Shown in pieces: positions 21,801 to 32,967 of a stretch of DNA of 64,000 bases (positions are counted from its first letter, which is position 1; each line of letters opens with the position of its first letter). Source of the stretch: Linyphia triangularis. Taxonomy: Eukaryota; Arthropoda; Arachnida; Araneae; Linyphiidae. The stretch spans positions 86,098,670-86,162,669 of the forward strand of contig OZ021729.1 of NCBI GenBank assembly GCA_963978545.1, written 5' to 3'. A program made the position numbers and the translations under genes. The notes below the pieces were generated by a model that did not search any database, was not told the DNA's origin, and worked only from the letters and a program-made list of their open reading frames with translations.

Positions 21801-23152
21801 GAGTCGAGGGGGTAGGGTATCATAAGTACAAAACTAAGCAATGCGAAAGAATGCTTCATTGGTAATAATTTAAACTATTGCTTTTTTTATTTTTTATGGC
21901 AATCTCAGAAAAAAAAAAGGATTTTTCAGACTTACTGACTCGGGCCACTTAATGGAATACGAGATTTTTGGTAGTAAACACATACTATTGTAGACAAATT
22001 AAAATTATTTCCGCAAAATTAGATTTTTTTCTCTTCTGTACTGCCGGCGGGCCGGAGGAAAAGCTGTCGCTGGCCGGATCCGGCCCGCGGGCCGCCTAGT
22101 GGCTGACGCTGCTCTAGAGGAAGTAATTAATCAACTTCCAGAAACAAAGAAGACAAATTTAAAGGTGATGAACCCCACTAGATCGGTTGAACGACACGAT
22201 AGCCTTATATAGATTTAAAGAGTTATTTCTCCCTACTGTAACACTGCTTCATCAGCTTTCAACTTCACCAGATACCAACTCGGAAACATCAAGCAAAGCT
22301 TCTATGCTCAGTTCGGCTATTCAAAAAGGAGAATTAGCCTTGGAAACAACGGCATATTGCATGGCAATAACTCTAAGGCTAAGTGAGCAACTACAAAATC
22401 CACAGTTAGATTTTGGAAATGCCCTGCAAAATATAAACTGCATATTAGAGGTTTTCAGAAATCTACGAAGAACTATGGATGTCGAATTCGGTAGTATTTT
22501 CGAAGACGCTTTGCAAAAAGCAAGCGAAATCGAATGCGAAATACGCATACCAAGAAAATGCTTTCGACAGACTCATCGAGAAAATACTGATGCTTCAAAT
22601 CCCGAGGAGTATTACAGACGAATGGTTTTTTTACCGTTGGTAGACCATTTGATTCAAGAACTGGAATCGAGATTTTCCCAACGATTGGTGGATATATTTC
22701 CTTTAGAAGGCCTTGTTCCAAAAAATATTTTGAAGTACGAAGAAGAAGAAATCCTCAAGGCTGCAAAAAATTACCAGCAGTACCTAGATGGCTCTGAGCT
22801 TATACTAAAGTCAGAAGTAAAGCTATGGAAAAACAAATGGGATAGTGAGATTGAGCCGCCTTATACAGCAGTTGAGGTCCTGAAGAAGTGCGATCAACAA
22901 TTTTCCCCCAACATTTTTATTCTTCTACAGATATTTGGAACAATCCCCGTTACAACAAGCACACCCGAAAGGAGCTTCTCCACATTACGAAGGATTAAAA
23001 CATATTTAAGAAGCACCATGGGCCAGGCAAGATTAAACGGACTAGCACTGGCAAATATTCAAAAGGATAGAAAAATCTCCATAGAAGACGTCATTAACAT
23101 CTTCAGTCGCAAAAAAGCAAGACGAATGAAAATTGCAAATTGGAATGTCTAA
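18879..23152 (+). pseudogene. hAT transposase, zinc finger MYM-type protein 1-like, three exons, broken
   Basis: Exon 1 is 18879-19022 ('MKRHLTDYFGKKES...', donor gtaagc). Exon 2 is 19266-19538, reading 'HDWLKKYKWLAYSQ' and 'GGGLCTQCVLLAP', a TTF/ZMYM-type zinc-binding region. Exon 3 is 20266-23152. All junctions are in phase 0 with clear GT/AG. Exon 3 starts with the DUF4371-like part ('CDETTDVSTKEQMTFCVRY', 'GQGYDGGSNMAG') and ends with the hAT dimerisation domain ('PVTTSTPERSFSTLRRIK', 'YLRSTMGQARLNGLA'). Three breaks are visible: a 2-bp gain near 20853 giving a stop at 20854, the 902-bp hAT at 21210-22111, and a 1-bp gain near 22196. Undisrupted length would be near 790 residues, normal for the family. 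It would have bound the element's termini and moved it in the nucleus. It is not functional now. Confidence 0.85.
21210..22111. mobile_element. Non-autonomous hAT, 902 bp, nested in the hAT transposase gene
   Basis: The ends are 'cagcgttcgccacta' and 'tagtggctgacgctg', inverted with two mismatches. The target duplication is 'ttctagag'/'ctctagag' (21202-21209 and 22112-22119, one mismatch), fitting the nnnTAnnn pattern of some hAT groups. Removing the element and one duplication restores the transposase frame exactly across the junction (codon 21207-21209 to 22120). Subterminal GC-rich blocks 'ccggatccggcccgcgggcc' lie at the right end. It has no transposase of its own. Confidence 0.9.
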
Positions 23153-23498
23153 AATCACAGACACAGACTCTACAAAATTTGATGTTTTGTTTTTGTATTA
23201 ATGTATCGAGAAAAACAACTCAATTTTAACTAAGGTCATCCACCTAGACTATTGCTTTAAAAAAACCCACCATTTTGAGTAATTAATTAAAATAATTATT
23301 TGCACTTAATTACTCAAATATAATTAAAGTTAATTAAATAATTGCCACACTGTATATTAATGTACTATTTCTTGATTGCGATAAAATCTAATTGACCATA
23401 ACAGTAGCTCTAATTAATTTTGCTTTCTCATTACGGAACATTTTTGCATGCTGTAGCCCCTCCCTTGTGATTTGCCAAGAACCGCCACTGTAAATAAC

Positions 23499-24180
23499 CC
23501 ATGATTTAATTTGATTGGGGGATGCTATTATCAAACTAACATCATTTTAAGTTGAAGCGAAAGAAGTTATTTCGAAGATTCTTATGCAAATTTGCAACAT
23601 TTTGAATAATTTACCATACAGAAAAAAAGGGTTAAATAGACTTGATTTACGTATTTATTTTCTCACTAACTTATATCACAATATGTGTATTAAGTTTTAT
23701 GAGTCATTATTAATCAATTGCGGTGGGCCGTACCAGTTCTCAAAAAAGTACGCCGCCCCACTACACCCCTGGCTATACAGCCCTCGCACCTAGCATTCCA
23801 TTAGGCGCCTCTTTTTGTTATTTCTATTTATATATAACATACAAATTGAGTGTCTTTCTTTTTAAATCGATTAAAATTAAAAAAAAAAATTTCTTCTGTT
23901 TTTTAGACTCTTAAGCTAAATTGTTTTTGATTAAAATCAGAGTACGACCATAAACAATGAATCAAAAACGAAACCAACAGAACGCACTTGGAACGATCTC
24001 GAATTTGGCGCGCTCACTCAAAGAGCTATTTCCAGCGACCAAGGTAGCGCATTCAGTCACATCGTCTGAATTATTGATCGTCAATTTTTTCTTGATCAAG
24101 CGCCCCCTTTATTCCCTCCCCCACACAGCCGACTGTTTCAATCGTTAACCCCCTCCTCCACCGTGGAACGTTTTCTCGCG
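23499..24180. other. Gene-free stretch right of the hAT
   Basis: Mostly AT-rich without recognised repeats. A GC-richer piece at about 23720-23800 ('gcggtgggccgtaccag') might be a transposon terminus but has no partner that I could find. Confidence 0.4.
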
Positions 24181-24512
24181 CCTTTTTAGTCCTAGGGAAC
24201 CGCGAGTAGTTGACAAACGTGTTCTAGAACAACGCTTTTTAACCCGCTTCTATCCTTGTGGACTATTGTTGTGTTCTTTCCACACTTTCCGGCGTTCTCA
24301 AAGGGGGTCGTGCAGACGATAAAATGCGATTTTCCCGGTGAACGGAACGTTTCGGAATGGAACTCGGAACGGCCAGTCCTAGCCATCGGCCGCCATTTTG
24401 GCACGGCGAAAGCAGGGGGAACAGTTCGCTACAGTGTTCGCCATGCTTCCACCACAAGTAGCGTAAGGTGAACTTTTTAATAATGGCCGCGGAGTACGAA
24501 ATATCCTGAAAC
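24181..24512 (+). promoter_or_regulatory. Candidate promoter and 5' UTR region
   Basis: A locally GC- and CpG-richer block in AT-rich DNA, directly upstream of a candidate signal-peptide exon. It contains 'ggccgccattttgg', similar to the YY1/Pho-type 'GCCGCCAT' element often placed near transcription starts. No clear TATA box. The transcription start cannot be placed from sequence alone. Confidence 0.35.
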
Positions 24513-24594
24513 ATGCACTGGATTCTTCTGACCATCTTCTTATTTTGCTACGCGGCTCCGTTTCCTGGATTAGGCGCCCCGAAAAAGAAAAGAG
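24513..24594 (+). CDS. Candidate first coding exon with signal peptide (unrecognised secreted or membrane protein)
   Basis: ATG at 24513 opens 27 codons plus one base: a classical signal peptide ('MHWILLTIFLFCYAAPFPG') followed by a basic stretch 'APKKKR'. The exon ends at a perfect consensus donor, 'aaagag|gtgagt', in phase 1. It follows a GC-rich block, as expected for a gene start. I do not recognise the protein. The intron would run into the AT-rich stretch to the right; a phase-compatible candidate second exon is at 26083-26177. The start is the first ATG with a hydrophobic leader; neighbouring frames are shadows. Confidence 0.45.
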
Positions 24595-27500
24595 GTGAGT
24601 TTGTTTTTTTGTGTTGTCGTCTGTCAAAATTCCCCCTTCCCGCCCCCCTTTCTCTTTTAATGACGGCAACCAGTTGGGGGAGAGAGAACATTAAACCCGT
24701 TTGTTTTGAAGTTATGGTTGTAGTGACGAAATTGGTGGTTTACAACTTCAAAATGCGATTTTTTTTTTAATAACGAATTCTAGAAAAGGGAAATTGTACA
24801 GCTGTTTTTGAAATCACGTCACCGTTTGTTTACATAATGATGATTTGGAATTGAATGTGGAATGTGTGGATCTTTTTTAAAAATACTTCTGATAATCAAG
24901 GATCCATTTACAAATACATTGAGATAAATTTAGTTATTTGTCTTGGGAATTTTTCTTTTTGTAAGTTTTTTTTTTTATTTGCTGGACCATTAAAATTAAA
25001 GTTTGAATAATAAATTTGTAAGTTAAATGATATTCTGCTGATGCATGTAAAATTATTTTTTCTATATACTGTGACCTTTTCGTCAAATTCATTTATAGCA
25101 TGTTTTATTGAAAGCAAAATTATACTGAAGAATTAAAAATTGAATACATTTGTATGTTGTAGTTCAATATAAACATTATTTAACAACTGTAATTTTTCAA
25201 ATTTTAGGGCATTTAGTAAATTAGAGGTAACTAAATAATACATATTAAAAACATTGACAATTTAAAAGATATAACACACCTTATTTGACATAAATTTTAA
25301 AAAGTTAGTAAGGGGTTTAAAATGAATTAATTTCAATGAATATAATTTCCTATAAATCATTGAATCTTGACTTGTATTTTAACAATGAAATGAGTAAAAG
25401 ATCCTTATGTTGTATTTTAAAAAGTGGTAGGAATCTTGTTATTATTAAATGACTCAGAGAAAACCCATTTTTTGGTTACGGAATAAAACTATTTTGGTAA
25501 ATATACAATTGAAAATATGGTGATTGTAATCTGGTAAATGTATAGAAATCAATATATTTTCAATTATGTATACTTTTTTAAAGTTTTATTGCATTTTATG
25601 AAAGCTTCTCAAGGATATATTTGAAGAGATAAAAAATGTAATCATTGTCAATGAAATGTAAAAACATTTGCGGACATGCGACTGGAAACATTGCTTCGAT
25701 AAGTTTCATGCATTTTTTTTGTACGCGAGTGATCTAATACAATGTTTTTGACTTAAATTAACTGCTTTTATAATTTTATGCTGTGATATACTTGAATGAT
25801 GCTAAATTTTAAGGTTTTACATATAAAAATAATTTTTTAAATGAAGGGTTGTTTGTTTACCAAATTGTTCTACATTACAAAATATACTAATTAATAATAT
25901 TAACTAGACATTATATAAGCATTAAAAAAAAAAATTAAAACTATTCTGTATTTATCTAATTATTGTAAAACTTTTTTTGAGAGTTTCAATTGATGTTGGA
26001 GATGTTCCGTGATTTAAGGAATCATTTCGTTTATCCCCATTGAGCATATATATGGAATTAAATTTTGTAACTTGTTTTGCAGCTTGCCCAGTACAAAACA
26101 TTCACAACTTCTGCGCTATTATCACATTAGCTGAAGTGCCCAGCTTAAATGGCGTCAAATTATTAGAGCAACAAAAGGTCTTCACATAAACAGTGTTTAG
26201 TTTTAACAAAATCAGTCAGTTGAAGGTGTTGTTTCTATGACCATTATACAAAGTTTTAATTTCCTAACTTGAATATTAATTCTAAGTTCAATTTTAGTAT
26301 TTTATTTTAATCAGTATCATATGGTTTATCATACGTGATTTTTTAAAGGTCCTTTTATTATTTAATTAAAAAAAAACCTAATAATATGTTGTCTAAGGTA
26401 CAATGACAAGTTACTACCTTTGGCATTGGTCAGTGTTGTACCTTTGATCTTGTCAAAGGAACAACAATTACTGATCATGGTCAAAGGTACAATACCATTT
26501 CAGTGCAAATTAAAAAGCATCCCATGGTTTTAGGATTAAGATGAGAATTTTCAAAAGCTTCAAAATATTTTCTAAGGTGTAAAGCTACTATGTCAAATAA
26601 TCTTTATCACTAAAGACTCGACACAAAAAATATTATTAGGCAAAACATTATATAAAAAAAAATAAAATAGTTACATTTGTATGATGGAAATGGATTAGTA
26701 TTATTCACAAGAATCCTGTATTGTTAAAACAATCAACAGTAGGATTCACAGACCCTCTTATGATGGAACAATATTGCCAGTGGTACAACACCTTCCCCTG
26801 TATAATAAGGTATATAATATATTTAGTATTCATAAGGGCATAATAGCTGCAAAAGATAGAAAACATTGTTTTTATATTAATTTAAAAAAAATGGACATTT
26901 GTTTTTGAGATTGCAATTGATAACTGGTTAAATGGAAGTGAAAACAAAATATTTTGGGATATTTGTTGCTTTTCTCGTCCACTTCGTTCTACCATATGCT
27001 CCAGAATAATTTAATAGTGTTTCTTTTAAGGTCCTTAGAATTACCAGGGTTAGTTTAATAAACAGTCATTGCGTTAGAGATCCATGAATTAAAGTAAATA
27101 TTCCACTATTTTGTGCCATTTTAATTCAAAGCCATGATTTTTTTTATCATGTATAAATTATGGTTTTCTGGTTATTTATAAGCTAAAGGTGGTAGATACT
27201 TACTTTTAAATAACAGAAATAATGCCAATATTGCATCATAGGACATAGTTTTAATGCTATCCTTGTTTGCAAAAAAGTCTTGTAAAAAGTTTTTTCTAAA
27301 ATATATTATGGTAGTATTGCGTGTTATATCAATAACCTGTTCATGATATTTTAGTTGTTGAGATCTATTCTACCTTATTGTTTTCTATGCAGCAGTCAAT
27401 AATAGTTTTTCTAGAATAATTTCTTTTTCTGAATATCTTGTTTTAACTTTCTCATATCATTGGAAATCTTTAAACCTGTTTGATTTTCTTCTTTTCGGTT

Positions 27501-28307
27501 GATACTATTTTCCTTACGAATGAAAATCTTTTTCCTTTCATTCAACTGATCTTTCAAATTTGAGGAATTTTAGAATGCCACTTAGAAGCATGTGGGAAAA
27601 ACTAGTTCATTTAATTGAAAATTTTGCAATCTGATTTTCAATAAATTGGCAATATCTACCTTGTTGCAATGTGAAGGTTGTACAATTTCCATTCAGTCAC
27701 CAATTTTTTTTATCCCATTTTTATTTTTTAATTTTAACTGATGGACTGGACAGCTAAATCCCTGATGGGTCATTTCGCTGTACAGAATCCATTCAGTATT
27801 TTTTGTACCCCCCTTTTTAAATTTTTTCACTGCACGAATTTCATTTCGCCACGACTATGGACAGCCTACCATCAATGATTTTACTTTCCATGTGGACATA
27901 TATTTTTTCTGAATAGTTTTAACACTGATTTTTCATTATCATGTCACACAACTCTTCGATAGTGGTAAAAGCAGCTTACGCTGCTAGGCCCACACTTAAA
28001 TCATTTTCGTCCATTTTGTTGCAATGTGAATAGATCTTGAAAGTATTTTGGGAAGTTACATGAGCACCACCAAGAGGGTCAAGGCGATGTACTTTTGTTC
28101 CTATTGTTCTAAAAAATAGAGAAAATTTTTAACATCAGGAAAAGAAATATAAAGTGGGTTTTAAATTACTAATTAATTAAAAAAAATTCCAATTGTCGTT
28201 TCTAAAATTCAAGGCTTGAACATAAACTTTTACCTCTCCCACCTTTAAATAGTATGCCTCCCACCCCTGCAAATGATCCTGTCCATGACACATTAAAAGA
28301 AAGTCTT
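24595..28307. other. AT-rich, unique-looking stretch (candidate intron)
   Basis: No transposon family found elsewhere in the window recurs here, which is unusual for this sequence. A small block near 26395-26505 repeats 'aaaggtacaa'/'ttgtacctttg' in both orientations. Apart from the candidate exon at 26083-26177, I see no coding segment. Confidence 0.45.
26083..26177 (+). CDS. Candidate second exon of the signal-peptide gene
   Basis: A good acceptor, 'acttgttttgcag', precedes 95 bases that are visibly richer in G and C than the intron around them. Joined in phase 1 to the exon ending at 24594, they read on without a stop through 'CPVQNIHNFCAIITLAEV' and 'LNGVKLLEQQK'. The donor 'aaaag|gtcttc' is weak, and in-frame TAA follows at 26187 if it is not used. 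Two cysteines would suit a secreted protein. I do not recognise the product. Confidence 0.25.
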
Positions 28308-28718
28308 AGTAACGATCATTCCTTATACTCGCTATATTACAATCTTCTAGCCCAGTGCATTTAGAAACTACTTGCTACAGAACCTTGACGTTTGGTGAGT
28401 AGGTTAAAAAATGATCACTTAATAAAATGACATAAATTAAAAACTCGGAAATAGCGCCGAATATACTTTATATTTTATTTAAAATCTTGTATGTCTTTAC
28501 CTATGCAGTGGCTTCGCCTGCTTTTGTCGATTAGTATTTGAATTTTCATTTATAATAGATAGACACTAAAAGAAAACAATTTATGTCATTTCATAAAGTG
28601 ATCTTTTTCTTAGCCACTCACCAAATTTCCTGATTTTATTCAAAGTAGTTTCTAAATGCACTGGGCCAGAAGATTGTAACGCAGTGAGCATAGGGAATGC
28701 TCCTTACTAATACTTCCT
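28308..28718. mobile_element. Foldback MITE family A, copy A2
   Basis: Left arm 'cttctagcccagtgcattta' and inverted right arm 'aaatgcactgggccagaag'. The centre has 'gacataaatt' and 'tttaattttcatttata'-type sequence shared with A1, A3, A4 and A5. AT-rich flanks include 'ttaaa' on both sides. Confidence 0.75.
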
Positions 28719-29516
28719 TTTAAAGTGTGGCTCTGAGTGGTATGTTTCGGCGTATTTAGTACATTATGATACACTTTGAGAGGCTCTTTGTAGCATATAT
28801 CAAAATACTCGTTTTGACATGCTGTATCTGAATGAGTAAAAAAAGAAAGTTCTGCGTACACTTTCAGTTACTATTCACTTTTGAGCTCAATCAGACGGTG
28901 TATTTGTCTGCAATGTTATTTCATTTTGAAAAAATTTGTGTAACTTTTGAGAGCAGTTTCTGTTAGAGTTATTTCTATCTTTTGAAATATTAACAAAATA
29001 TTCTGTGTCTATCATACTACACAATTTGCGCTTGTATACATATCACTCAGATAATTTTTAAACACTTTAATATTTGATATTGCTAGGGTGGGAGTCAGTT
29101 GCTAAAACATCAAAAATATGCAATTTTTTATGCGTGTAAAGATAAACTTACATATTTATGGTGTATTTGGCTGGCATTAAATTTCTTGACTACAATGTGA
29201 TTTCTGATACTGTGATAGTTATCAAGACTTCATTCAATGTGTACATTTAATGTAGTCTTTATATCTCTCACAGTATCAGAAACCACGTTGTTGTCCATGC
29301 TGAATCTGAAATTCATTTTGCTATGTTCATATGATTTGTTTTATTAATTGTGATTAAAATCAACATCAGTTAATTATCGTTCTGTAGAATGATTTTATTT
29401 ATCAGAGATTTTGATTACTAAAAATATTTAGTAACTAATTAGATAGCAATTAGAGAGGCAGTCAGTCTGTTGATCAAATTTGTCCAATTGTTTTCCCCCT
29501 TCTACAGAATTGAACC
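28719..29516. other. Gene-free stretch
   Basis: AT-rich, with no gene. It holds one short hairpin: 'gatttctgatactgtga' (about 29201-29217) and the inverse 'tcacagtatcagaaa' (about 29268-29282), separated by about 50 bp. Confidence 0.45.
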
Positions 29517-29519
29517 ATA

Positions 29520-29747
29520 AGCCGGATTTACACGCTACCAGATGTTCACGAATACAAGATCCAGTTTGGATCGCCAGTTCTGTGACGTCGGCTAAACGAC
29601 CGCTGCGCCATCTGTCGGTGATCACGGCAGAGCGCACGCGATTGGATGATGGGAGTCGCCGGCGCCAGTAAATAGAAAATGCTTTATTTACTGGCACCAG
29701 TAGCCAGGTGACGTCACAGACTGGCAATCTAAACGGGAAATCCGGCT
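29520..29747. mobile_element. MITE, 228 bp, GC-rich
   Basis: The inverted ends are 'agccggatttacacg' and 'cgggaaatccggct', and the inner inverted pair is 'ctgtgacgtc'/'gacgtcacag'. The flanks are 'ata' on both sides (29517-29519 and 29748-29750), a 3-bp duplication that would fit a PIF/Harbinger-like origin. No coding content. Frames on both strands are by-products of its GC-richness. Confidence 0.65.
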
Positions 29748-29783
29748 ATACTTTCCTCTCAATCTAAGTGACTATTCTGACCT

Positions 29784-29964
29784 GGTTGGTTGTTTTTCAG
29801 ATTATCTGGCGCCGTCAGCAACACGAGGGCTATAATGCGCCGAAACATTCGTCATTAGACAAGCCAACATACATTTACAAACACCCATGCCTAACACGGG
29901 ACTCGGAACCCGCAACCTCGCGGTCTAGAAGCTAGCACGATAACCACTGTACCGTTTGGTCGGC
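29784..29964 (-). mobile_element. SINE family A, full-length copy
   Basis: Minus-oriented. The tRNA head (inverse of 'gtatagtggttatcgtgc'-like sequence) is at the right end and the tail at the left. The perfect 10-bp target duplication is 'attctgacct' (29774-29783 and 29965-29974). Confidence 0.9.
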
Positions 29965-30143
29965 ATTCTGACCTAAAGTCTATTTTTAGCATTTCAATCA
30001 AGCATTATAAATATATGTGATTTGATTTTGCCCGAAATCCCTAAAATTTCTACCTAATTTTTTTTTTATGAAACTCACTGCGCCCCTCATGCATTAAGAA
30101 ACTCTCCTTCCTTCATGTCAGCACAACGTATTATGGATATCTG

Positions 30144-30661
30144 CTAATGGACCATTTTTTTACAAAACTAGTGAAATTAGTTTATATTTATGAAGATTTT
30201 CTTTCTGATTCCAAATAGTCAAACAAGAGTTCTTTTAAAAAAATTAGTTATTTAAATATTAAGAAAAGAAAACTCCCCGTAACTCCGTCCGATCGAAACG
30301 GTCCGCTATAGCTGTGACGTCTAGACATCCTTCCGTTCTCTATGGTTAGTGTGAAGTTTCTGAACAAATGGTTGCTGTGTGTTTGGTAGACAGTTGACTT
30401 ATCCCTCACCGGTTGGCGCGATTTGCGAGAAACTTGCAAAACAGGTTTCCGCTGCTGTCGTTTCAAGCCAAGTTGTTTCATTTGAAGTGACGCCCGATTC
30501 GAGACGAATGTGTCGTTTTCCCCGCCGAAATCTAACAAGCGAACTCGGGTAGCAAATTAAAAAGAAAGAAAAAGCGCAGTGAGCAGAAATTTGTATGTTT
30601 ATGGCCTTTTTCAAAACATTTAGAACTGAATAATAATAAAAAAATGGGGGAATTGTCCTTA
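30144..30661 (-). mobile_element. Family C element, copy
   Basis: Inverted ends 'aatggaccatttttt' and 'ggggaattgtcctt', flanked by TA/AT-rich DNA. It shares 'gaaattagtttatatttat', 'aagaaaagaaaa', 'ctgtgacgtc' and 'aagcgcagtgagcagaaatt' with the copy at 52815-53349. The right-hand half is also found, inverted, at 6390-6767 beside a Tigger remnant. It contains no transposase and a minus-strand frame in it has no domain. Confidence 0.65.
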
Positions 30662-31090
30662 ATTATCTGGACAAGTGCTCAGTCTGACTTTCATAATGAC
30701 AAGATACTTTTCTGTTAGAAGGATTTCGCACTGTGACAAGATCATAAAGGCGATACCTTGCTGGAGCGACTGCTGTTGTTGGTTGCCTCTCTACAGACCG
30801 TGTCTTTAAGTAAAGGCTACATTATTCTTAATTAAGGAAGGAACTAAGTTTTGGCGAGGGATTATGCTTTTCCGGAAACCTGTGTCTCGATGGAGTTGAT
30901 GATCCTCTTTGGTGCCTTCGTGACATCTCAGAGGGATATTGTCCTCTTCATCACGGTGAACGGAAATGCATTTTTAAGAGATGGAACATCTTTTGTGAGT
31001 TAGGAGGATCCGTAGACCTAATGCAATATTTTCCATCGTGTTTTATACTTCTAAAAATTTCTTTTAGGTATATAAGTTTTTCTTTCAATT
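30662..31090. other. Gene-free stretch
   Basis: More GC than average between 30730 and 31010, but no frame, splice pattern or repeat end was recognised. Confidence 0.35.
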
Positions 31091-31822
31091 ACCCATTTGT
31101 ATATATACACAGAGTAAAGAAAGTATAGCATTCGGTAAAGAAATTTTGTTTCAATTTTTTTGCATTTCTCCACGTTTTGGAACATCCCGATTTCAAAAAT
31201 GTGATCTAGAAAAAATGTCTGTGTCTGTGGTCAGCATAACTTCCGAACAAATTGACCTACGATGTTCAAATTTGGTACGAGGGTTATTGGCGGTCATTGG
31301 ACCTACCATTAAGGTTTTCGTCAAAATCGCGCGTGCGCATAAGGTAAGCTGCAAGTGAAAAAATAATGTTTTTCAGTGATTGCTAAAAAACGGCTCTAAC
31401 GATTTTTTTCAAAAATCGCTGTGGTAATGTCTCTTAAGGTGTTCTAAACATCCCCACCTCCGAAATTTCCGTAAAAATGCTTTAATGGCATAAATACTTG
31501 AAACACGAATGCCTTTAACACAGTTCTCTTTCCTTGAGCATACCTCATCAACGATCGTTTTTTTTTTTTTTATCTCTGCTCAGTTTCACGTACAAGAATA
31601 TATAATATAAGAATTATCGATAAGCATATTGCCAAAATTCCCATTTTTTCGATTTTTTTTAAAAAATAAAAGTCCCATATAAGAATTATCACAAAAAATA
31701 TCGCCTAGCTGGCAATTTTTTCTAAGCGACTGATGAAAGTCTAAAAATGATAAATTACACAAATCTACATCAGCAATATAGTGTTAATTGAAAGTTGTGC
31801 GATGTTCCACACCCCTAGTTTT
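31091..31822 (+). repeat. Interspersed repeat R-II, full copy
   Basis: It opens 'tacccatttgtatatataca' and ends 'tgcgatgttccacacccct'. Inside are 'gtcagcataacttccgaaca', 'cctaccattaaggttttcg', 'gattttt...aaaatcgct' and two 'aagaattatc' blocks near the 3' end. The same order occurs at 41143-41850 and in reverse at 12978-13575. It is non-coding, about 730 bp, and of unknown superfamily. Confidence 0.65.
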
Positions 31823-31913
31823 TCTACCATACACAGCGGAAATCATTAGAATTCCTTCAATAGTCATCTAATGACAATTTAGTTTTTTAAATTAGGAGGG
31901 AAGTCCCAGTGAG

Positions 31914-32281
31914 GATAATTCCTTATACTTGCAATGTTACAATCTTCTACGCCGGTGCATTTAGAAACTACTTTCTATAAAACTTTTAAATTTGGTGAGT
32001 ATAGGTACAAAAATGATCACTTAATGAAATGACATAAATTGTTTTCATTTAATGTCTGTCTATTATAAATGAAAATTAAAATAGAAAAAGACAAAACCAG
32101 GTGGAGCCACTGTATAGGAATTGACGTAAGCATTTCAAATATAAAAATATATTAGGCAATGTTTACGAATTTTTAATTTATGTCATTCCATAAAGTATTC
32201 ATTTTCGTGCATACTCGCCGAATTTCAAGATTTTATAAAAAGTTGTTTTTAATTACACTGGACTGAGATTGTAACATAGAG
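31914..32281. mobile_element. Foldback MITE family A, copy A3, right arm decayed
   Basis: The left arm 'ggtgcatttagaaactac' is well kept. The inverted right arm is diverged ('agttgtttttaattacactg') and lacks the final 40 bp. The centre is typical of family A. Confidence 0.65.
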
Positions 32282-32967
32282 ATGTTACGTCATCATGGAG
32301 TTGCTTATAAGAATTGACTTTTGTACAAATCAACTTGTTCTGAGTTTCTGTTACGAGCTGAAAAAGTGCAAACGATAATTTTCTTTAGAATGTAAAAACG
32401 GTTGTTTTATATAGTTGTTCTAATCTTTTTGTAATAAAAGAAAGACGTGAAGGATTTTGCTCTCGCTTCTTAAGTGTACTTGCGTTTGTTATCTTCCATA
32501 ATTTGAACCTGAAAAAGGATTCAAGTGAGATCCTACAGAGAATAGGTAATGATCCTTACAATGAGTCTTTCTTTTAAAAAATTCAGGTGAGACTTCATAA
32601 TTGTTTCCAGGTTAAAATCAAAAGCCACTTTTCCTTTCACATTTCGTTAACGAGCTCTTAATTACACAGGCCAACAGTGGTTTTGGTGCCTGGGTATTCG
32701 GAGCTGATTTCATATGACTTTGATGCACTGAATTCAAATATGGCATTAGTTTTTGCCTAGATATTCTAAGATATAACATTTTAATGAAGTATACATTTAT
32801 TACACTATTTTAAGTTAAAATGGATCAATTAAAAAATGTAAATATGGGATTTATATTAATAACAAGTATTTATTATATACAAAGATAGAGGAAAAATTTA
32901 TTAATAAAACTAACTATAGTCAATGAACATTTCGGAAGTTTCTTTTCCGTGACATTCTTGAATGTAT

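Larger units (their letters stand above)
17812..23490 (+). mobile_element. Large hAT transposon (ZMYM1-like transposase), 5.7 kb, inactive
   Basis: A perfect 8-bp direct repeat 'taaataac' flanks the unit (17804-17811 and 23491-23498). The right terminus read inward is 'cagtggcggttcttg' and the left is the decayed 'gagaggcggttccat'. Both are followed inward by a G-rich segment and 'ggggcta'. It encloses the broken spliced transposase on the + strand (18879-23152), which supports the boundaries. A smaller hAT is nested at 21210-22111. It has the length and layout of an autonomous hAT, but the coding region is disrupted. Confidence 0.85.

Noticed and set aside
29480..29727. Overlapping frames of 63 and 99 codons
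   Set aside because: They overlap on opposite strands within a GC-rich MITE and follow its inverted repeats.
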